A stretch of DNA of 11,122 nucleotides from an uncultured Macromonas sp. (GTDB lineage: Bacteria > Pseudomonadota > Gammaproteobacteria > Burkholderiales > Burkholderiaceae): NCBI GenBank assembly GCA_946481585.1, contig CAMLOF010000080.1, positions 1 through 11,122 on the forward strand. The letters run 5' to 3'. Made by a program: the position numbers and the translations under genes. Below are positions 6,623 to 11,122 of this stretch, piece after piece. Within the stretch, counting starts at the first letter, position 1. The number at the start of each line of letters is the position of its first letter. A model generated the notes under the pieces. That model searched no databases. It was not told where the DNA came from and worked only from the letters and a program-made list of their open reading frames with translations.

Positions 6623-8149
6623 ATGGCCGGACATACCCCCCAGGAAATCGCGCGCGACGCGGTGAAGTTGCTTGCGTCGCGCCGGCTCCCTCCTACACCG
6701 GATAACTTCCAGAACGCATACCATGAGGTGGCGGGCACCAAGCCCCTGCGTCCCTTTCCACTGGAAAACCTCCGACAGCTGACCAACGCCTTGCCGGAAC
6801 GCACACCCGGCCAGGTTCGGCTGAAGACCCAGGTAGACCGCGCCGTGCGCATGCACAGCTGGGACGACCTGCAAAAAGCGCTGGTCAACCACCTGAGCCA
6901 CAGCAGCGACAGCGCGCCAAACGTTTCGGCCCCGCTGGCCGTGGTTGAGGAAACCAGCCTGCCCGCCGACCTGCGCGAGCAAATGGCGCGCATCGTGGAC
7001 AACGCGCTGCCGTCTGTTGGCAATGACGATCCGCGCATTGTTGAGCAAGCCCAGGAACTGGTGCGCTACCTGCGCCTGACCAGCCAGCATCAGCCGACGC
7101 TGCGAAAGATGATGGCGGACTTCGCCTTCCGTCTGTCTTTTGTGTCCGAAGAGCAAGGCACCATCCGAGCCAGCCTGCTCGGCCTGCTGCGCATGGTGTT
7201 CGAAAACATCGGCGACCTGAGCCCCGAGAACCCCTGGCTGCAGAACCAGATGAACGCGCTGATCCAGGCGGCGGAGCCCCCGCTGTCGGCCCGGCGTCTG
7301 GAAGATCTTCACCGCCAGTTGCGCGACGTGATTCACAAGCAGGCCGAGGCCAAGGAGCGCGGCTTGCAAGCCCAGGCCTTGATGAAGCAGGCCCTGAGCA
7401 CCTTCATAGAGCGGCTGGGCGAGGTTACCGCCAGCAGCGGCCACTACCAGGAACAACTGGAGCAGTGTGCAACCCAACTGCAGACCGCCACCAGCCTGGA
7501 CGAAATGGCCCCGGCGCTGCACGACGCCATTCAGGCGACCCGCGCCATGGTGGTGGAAAGCCAGCGCGTGGGAGACGAACTGCAGCTGCTGCGCGAGCGC
7601 ACCACCCAGGCCGAGGCTGAAGTGCTGCGTTTGCAAGCTGAACTGGACCGCATGAGTGCCGTGGCCTGCCACGACATGCTCACCGGCGTGCTCAACCGCA
7701 AAGGTCTGGAGGAAGTCGTGGAGCGCGAACTGTCGCGCGCGCGCCGCCTGGGCAGCCACGTTTGCCTGGCACTGCTGGACATTGACGACTTCAAGAAAAT
7801 CAACGACGAGCACGGCCACGTTGTGGGCGACGGCGCACTCAAGCACCTGGCAGACGTGGCACGCTCTGCCCTTCGGCCTGCCGATTCGGTCGCCCGCTAC
7901 GGCGGCGAGGAATTCGTCATAGTGCTGCCTGACACCGAGGTCAACGAAGCCGAAGAGGTGGTTTCCCGCCTGCAAAGGGCATTGACCACCCAGCTTTTCC
8001 TGCAGGACACCAAGGGCCTGCTGATCACCTTCAGCGCGGGTGTTACGCAACTGAGTCCAGACGAAGGCAGCGGCCCTGCCCTGCGCCGAGCTGACCAGGC
8101 CATGTATCTGGCCAAGCGCAGCGGCAAAAACCGCGTCTTCAAAGCCTGA
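6623..8149 (+). CDS. GGDEF-domain diguanylate cyclase
   Basis: A 508-residue protein ending in a GGDEF domain (about 345-508), which makes cyclic di-GMP from two GTP. The active site is GGEEF (427-431) in RYGGEEFVIVLP, a competent variant. The inhibitory I-site RxxD is kept as R418-PA-D421, five residues before it, so product feedback is expected. DMLTGVLNRKG (351-361) and LDIDDFKKINDEHGHVVGD follow the family pattern. The first 340 residues are helical and soluble with no transmembrane segment: an N-terminal part (MAGHTPQEIARDAVKLLASR and on), a middle part, and a probable coiled coil at about 310-345. I recognise no PAS, GAF or REC domain. No Shine-Dalgarno precedes the ATG. The gene ends 18 nt before dnaG on the same strand, suggesting co-transcription with the primase. 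Confidence 0.93.
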   Translation: MAGHTPQEIARDAVKLLASRRLPPTPDNFQNAYHEVAGTKPLRPFPLENLRQLTNALPERTPGQVRLKTQVDRAVRMHSWDDLQKALVNHLSHSSDSAPNVSAPLAVVEETSLPADLREQMARIVDNALPSVGNDDPRIVEQAQELVRYLRLTSQHQPTLRKMMADFAFRLSFVSEEQGTIRASLLGLLRMVFENIGDLSPENPWLQNQMNALIQAAEPPLSARRLEDLHRQLRDVIHKQAEAKERGLQAQALMKQALSTFIERLGEVTASSGHYQEQLEQCATQLQTATSLDEMAPALHDAIQATRAMVVESQRVGDELQLLRERTTQAEAEVLRLQAELDRMSAVACHDMLTGVLNRKGLEEVVERELSRARRLGSHVCLALLDIDDFKKINDEHGHVVGDGALKHLADVARSALRPADSVARYGGEEFVIVLPDTEVNEAEEVVSRLQRALTTQLFLQDTKGLLITFSAGVTQLSPDEGSGPALRRADQAMYLAKRSGKNRVFKA

Positions 8150-8167
8150 CCGGCTAGCCTGCCTGCC

Positions 8168-10120
8168 GTGGCCATACCCCAGAGCTTCATCCAGGAACTG
8201 CTCGCCCGCGTTGATATCGTCGAGGTGGTGGGGCGCTACGTGCAGCTCAAGAAGGGTGGCGCCAACTTCATGGGGTTGTGCCCATTTCACGGGGAAAAAT
8301 CGCCATCGTTCAGCGTGAGCCCCACCAAGCAGTTTTTCCACTGTTTTGGCTGCGGCAAACACGGCAACGCGGTCGGCTTCTTGATGGAGCACACTGGCGT
8401 GGGCTTCGTTGAGGCGGTGAAAGACCTTGCGCAGCAGGTGGGCCTGCAGGTGCCGGAGGAAGACGTATCGCCCCAAGACCGGGCCCGCGCCGCAGAACAA
8501 CGGCAAAAGCAGACGACGCTGACCGACGTGCTGGAAAAAACCGCCGAGGCTTACCGCCAGCAGTTGCGCCAGGCGCCTCGTGCCATCGAATACTTCAAGG
8601 GACGCGGCCTATCGGGCCAGATCGCCAAGACGTTTGGGCTGGGCTATGCCCCCGAGGGTTGGCGGTTTTTGTCCACGGTGTTCCCCGACTACCAAAGCCC
8701 ACTGCTGGTGGAAGCTGGGCTGGTGATTGCATCGGAAGGGCAAGGCGACGAAGGCGGCACCCAAGATACGCGCGAAGGCAAGCGTTATGACCGCTTCCGC
8801 GACCGGGTGATGTTCCCCATACGCAACGTCAAGGGTGAGTGCATTGGTTTTGGCGGCCGGGTGCTCGACAAGGGTGAACCAAAGTACCTGAACTCCCCCG
8901 AAACGCCGGTATTCAGCAAGGGGCACGAGCTTTACGGACTGTTCGAGGCGCGCACAGCCATTCGGCAAGAAGGCTATGTGCTGGTGACCGAAGGCTACAT
9001 GGATGTGGTGGCGCTGGCGCAACTGGGCTTTGGCAACGCCGTGGCCACCCTGGGCACGGCTTGCACGCCCGACCACGTGCGCAAGCTGTTCCGCTTCAGT
9101 GATGCCGTGGTGTTTGGCTTTGACGGGGACGCCGCTGGGCGGCGCGCCGCACGCAAGGCGCTGGAGGCTTCCCTGCCCTGGGCCACGGACACGCGCTCCA
9201 TCAAGTTCCTGTTCCTGCCCCCGGAACACGACCCGGACAGCTACATCCGCGCCCATGGCACGGAGGCGTTTGCCCAATGCGTGAAAGAGGCAACGCCGCT
9301 GAGCCGGTTTCTGCTGGAGGTGGCGGCCACCGACTGCGACCTGGACACCGCCGAAGGCCGCGCCCGCATGGCCAGCCAGGCGCAACCGCTTTGGACGGCC
9401 ATGCCGGATGGCGCGCTGAAGCGGCAGTTACTGGGCGAGTTGGCCGATGGCGTGGGGTTGGACGCGCGCGAACTGGCCCAACTGTGGCAGGCCCACCCGA
9501 GCAAGGCACAGCGTGGGGCAAAACCGCCTGCGGCAGGCAACGACACTGCGCCGCCCGCCTACCCCGAGCCCAGCCATTATTCCGGCGAGCCAGAAACACG
9601 CAAAAAGCGCTGGACGCCCCGCCCCACCCAGAGCTGGCGACGGCCTTCAACGCGTGGCCTGCTGGGCCGGGCAGACCGGGTGGCGCGCATCGTGCTGACC
9701 AACGCCCAGGCCTGGGATTGGCTAAGCGCGGACGACCACCACCTGCTGGGACACGAGCCGCCACCACACGGTCCGCTCTTCGCATGGCTGGAGACCCAGT
9801 GGCATGAGCATGGGCCCCAGCCCTGGGCAGCGTTGCGCGAAGCGTTGCGTGATCAACCCTTTGAAGCACTGGCCGTGGAATTGAACGCCAGCGGCATTGC
9901 CCTGGAACGGCCGAACGAGGAGGATGCCTCGCCAGAAAGCGGCCCACCCACCGAGGACGAACTTCGCCGAGAACTGGGCGAACTCCTGCGGCGCATGCAC
10001 ATCGAAAACCTGAAGCACCGCGAAACCGAGTTGATTGCCCAGGCGGGGAGCGACCCGGAAGCCATGCGGCTGTACAAGGAAGTGCACGAACAGCGCAAGG
10101 CGCTGGAAGCCGGGAACTGA
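8168..10120 (+). CDS. dnaG: DNA primase
   Basis: A 650-residue bacterial primase that makes the RNA primers of Okazaki fragments and works with the DnaB helicase. The N-terminal CHC2 zinc finger has Cys38, His41, Cys59 and Cys62 (CPFHGEKSPSF and HCFGCG). The RNA-polymerase core includes YDRFRDRVMFPIRN (207-220) and GFGGRVL. The TOPRIM metal centre is Glu275 in EGYMDV with Asp319 and Asp321 in FDGDAAG. A Pro/Lys/Arg-rich linker (about 441-495) leads to a C-terminal helicase-binding region (about 496-650). The start is a GTG, fixed by the conserved MAIPQSFIQELLARVDIVEVV opening; there is no clear Shine-Dalgarno, so translation may be coupled to the cyclase gene 18 nt upstream. The C-terminus is longer than in E. 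coli DnaG mainly through the linker. It is followed by rpoD, as in the classical macromolecular synthesis operon. Confidence 0.98.
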   Translation: MAIPQSFIQELLARVDIVEVVGRYVQLKKGGANFMGLCPFHGEKSPSFSVSPTKQFFHCFGCGKHGNAVGFLMEHTGVGFVEAVKDLAQQVGLQVPEEDVSPQDRARAAEQRQKQTTLTDVLEKTAEAYRQQLRQAPRAIEYFKGRGLSGQIAKTFGLGYAPEGWRFLSTVFPDYQSPLLVEAGLVIASEGQGDEGGTQDTREGKRYDRFRDRVMFPIRNVKGECIGFGGRVLDKGEPKYLNSPETPVFSKGHELYGLFEARTAIRQEGYVLVTEGYMDVVALAQLGFGNAVATLGTACTPDHVRKLFRFSDAVVFGFDGDAAGRRAARKALEASLPWATDTRSIKFLFLPPEHDPDSYIRAHGTEAFAQCVKEATPLSRFLLEVAATDCDLDTAEGRARMASQAQPLWTAMPDGALKRQLLGELADGVGLDARELAQLWQAHPSKAQRGAKPPAAGNDTAPPAYPEPSHYSGEPETRKKRWTPRPTQSWRRPSTRGLLGRADRVARIVLTNAQAWDWLSADDHHLLGHEPPPHGPLFAWLETQWHEHGPQPWAALREALRDQPFEALAVELNASGIALERPNEEDASPESGPPTEDELRRELGELLRRMHIENLKHRETELIAQAGSDPEAMRLYKEVHEQRKALEAGN

Positions 10121-10127
10121 ACGGCAC

Positions 10128-10136
10128 TGGTATAAT
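10128..10136 (+). promoter_or_regulatory. Extended -10 promoter upstream of rpoD
   Basis: TGG TATAAT: a perfect TATAAT (10131-10136) with the TGn extension, 7 nt after the dnaG stop. No good -35 is visible at 17 bp, but extended -10 promoters often do without one. Transcription would start near 10142-10143 and give rpoD a leader of about 260 nt. Confidence 0.65.
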
Positions 10137-10141
10137 CCAAA

Positions 10142-10403
10142 GCTTTGCCACGCAAGCGCGACAGCAGCACCTCCGGACCGGCCAACACCCAAGAACGGGT
10201 ACACGGGAAACACCCCTAGGCCATGGCCACCGCCGCCACCCCGCAAGGACTGCACACCAAATGTTCGCCCTCACAGCTTGCGCGCTCACCCTGGGTGCAG
10301 GGGTGGGTTACCCGTTCCTAGTGACCGGGTTCTGCGTCGTGACACCGTTGTGAATTCCGTTTAACCGCCGAGGTGCCTGTCACCTGGGCAGAAAGCGCCG
10401 TCC
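10142..10403 (+). ncRNA. rpoD 5' leader with nested long-range helices
   Basis: This gap of 283 bp (10121-10403) contains no plausible gene. It has nested complementary segments: GAACGGGTA (10193-10201) with TACCCGTTC (10309-10317), exact over 9 bp; inside it CACCCCT (10211-10217) with AGGGGTG (10299-10305), exact over 7 bp; and inside that CGCAAG (10242-10247) with CTTGCG (10277-10282). A local CACCC-T-GGGTG (10287-10297) and AGGTG/CACCT (10371-10375/10381-10385) could form competing hairpins. This looks like a folded leader that may regulate rpoD or an independent small RNA. No known riboswitch class is recognised. Pairing was found by eye, not by energy calculation. Confidence 0.4.
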
Positions 10404-11122
10404 GTGAGCACCAAGAAAACGTCCGCCAAGTCCAAAGCCGCCGAACAAGACCTGCCCGAGCAGGAACTGGAGGCCACCGCTGCCCCCAAGAAAAAGTCCA
10501 CCCGCGCCGCCAAGGCAAGCGCGGACGACAAACCTGCCAAGCCCGCCGCGAAACGGGGACGCAAACCCAAGGCTGCAACTGCTGCGGCCAAGAGCGAGGC
10601 TGACTTTGACGATGCCGACCTGAGCGACATTGAAGAAGACCTGGGTGAAGAGGAACCGGCGGTTGAAGAAGCCGCCGTTGCCGAGCCGGTAGAGAAGGTC
10701 AAGCCGCTGCGCATGAAGATCAGCAAGGCAAAGGAACGTGCCTTGATGAAGGAATTCGGCCTGGACGACACGGTGCTGACCGAAGAAGAAGCCAAGCTGC
10801 GCCGTGACCGCCTGAAAACCCTGATCAAGCTGGGCAAGACGCGCGGCTACCTGACGCACGGCGAGATCAACGACCACCTGCCCGACAAGCTGGTCGAGGC
10901 CGAGACGCTGGAAGTGGTGGTCTCGCTGCTCAACGACATGGGTGTGGCCGTCTACGAACAGACGCCCGACGCCGAAACCCTGCTGCTGAACAACACCGGC
11001 CCCACCGCCGCCACCGAAGAGGAAGCGGAAGAGGAAGCCGAAGCCGCCCTGTCCACCGTGGACAGCGAATTCGGCCGCACCACCGACCCGGTGCGCATGT
11101 ACATGCGCGAGATGGGCACGGT
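10404..11122 (+). CDS. rpoD: RNA polymerase primary sigma factor RpoD, N-terminal part
   Basis: The first 239 codons of the housekeeping sigma-70 factor, cut by the right edge. The start is GTG: an in-frame TAA at 10362-10364 closes the frame upstream and no ATG lies between. Residues 1-64 form a Lys/Ala-rich extension containing KRGRKPK (50-56); an acidic segment follows (65-98). Region 1.1 begins near residue 100 with LRMKISKAKERALMKEFG and continues through KLGKTRGYLTHGEINDHLPD and VVVSLLNDMGVAVYE. After another Glu-rich stretch (EEEAEEEAEAA), the sequence TTDPVRMYMREMGT marks the start of region 1.2, unmistakable for a primary sigma factor. The DNA-binding regions 2-4 lie outside. It follows dnaG without an intervening terminator and has its own -10 at 10131. 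Long basic and acidic N-termini are usual in Burkholderiales RpoD. Confidence 0.97.
   Translation, partial: MSTKKTSAKSKAAEQDLPEQELEATAAPKKKSTRAAKASADDKPAKPAAKRGRKPKAATAAAKSEADFDDADLSDIEEDLGEEEPAVEEAAVAEPVEKVKPLRMKISKAKERALMKEFGLDDTVLTEEEAKLRRDRLKTLIKLGKTRGYLTHGEINDHLPDKLVEAETLEVVVSLLNDMGVAVYEQTPDAETLLLNNTGPTAATEEEAEEEAEAALSTVDSEFGRTTDPVRMYMREMGT

Noticed and set aside
6575..8506. A 643-codon open frame on the minus strand spanning the cyclase and the start of dnaG
   Set aside because: It is antisense to two well-recognised genes and crosses their boundary and the terminator. Its translation is His/Gln/Val-rich without family motifs, the usual by-product of GC-rich codon use.
10219..10228. 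Perfect 10-bp palindrome GGCCATGGCC in the rpoD leader as an operator
   Set aside because: Short GC-rich palindromes of this kind are frequent in such genomes, and it cannot form a hairpin with a normal loop. It has no second copy in the window.
9201..10289. A 362-codon minus-strand open frame over the end of dnaG and into the rpoD leader
   Set aside because: The composition is Arg/Pro/Cys/Trp-rich and unlike any protein here, and it is antisense to dnaG. There is no ribosome site or promoter.
1..11122. CRISPR arrays, insertion sequences, prophage, toxin-antitoxin or other defence modules, tRNA genes
   Set aside because: I looked for regular repeats, transposase or integrase motifs, small paired ORFs and T-loop sequence and found none. 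The genes are ordinary housekeeping and metabolic types with uniform codon character.

Overview
The window looks like chromosomal DNA from a GC-rich betaproteobacterium of the Burkholderiales, most likely Comamonadaceae (relatives of Acidovorax, Hydrogenophaga or Rhodoferax). The basis is gene content and protein style: a short PHA phasin, an FutA/FbpA-type iron-binding protein, an HSD10-like short-chain dehydrogenase, and dnaG-rpoD with a long Lys/Ala-rich RpoD N-terminus. The genus is inference. I see no insertion sequence, phage gene, CRISPR array, tRNA or rRNA. Coding density is high and this is mostly ordinary core-genome sequence. The interesting material lies in the gaps between genes.

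Layout. Positions 1-1239 (minus) form a compact three-gene unit: nitroreductase-like protein, FKBP-type peptidyl-prolyl isomerase, then the first codons of a D-2-hydroxyacid dehydrogenase that runs off the left edge. Positions 1317-2722 (minus) hold a class II-type histone deacetylase-family deacetylase followed by a 4HBT thioesterase with an ATGA stop/start overlap. Divergent from the deacetylase is a phasin gene (2905-3447, plus) with its own sigma-70 promoter, TGC-rich inverted repeats around it, and a strong terminator. A patatin-like lipoprotein gene (3553-4515, minus) faces the phasin. It is divergent from a periplasmic Fe(III)-binding protein gene (4615-5670, plus), and a Fur-like site lies between them. 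After a terminator comes an HSD10-type dehydrogenase (5784-6542, plus). The last block, all plus, is a diguanylate cyclase (6623-8149), DNA primase DnaG (8168-10120) and the start of the primary sigma factor RpoD (10404 to the right edge).

Regulation and connections. The nitroreductase unit and the HSD10-like gene, 4.5 kb apart and on opposite strands, carry an identical 24-bp block made of a CATAAT -10-like hexamer fused to a TTTACGTAAA-centred palindrome. This strongly suggests one repressor controls both. The site resembles operators of fatty-acid or branched-chain amino-acid catabolism regulators (LiuR-like, from memory). The rpoD leader of about 260 nt contains nested, long-range complementary segments and may be a structured RNA. 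A terminator-grade hairpin ends only about 5 nt before the cyclase start codon and has a mutually exclusive alternative pairing.

No clearly new multi-gene system is present. The best candidates for something undescribed are the shared operator, the rpoD leader structure, and the hairpin at the GGDEF-dnaG boundary.
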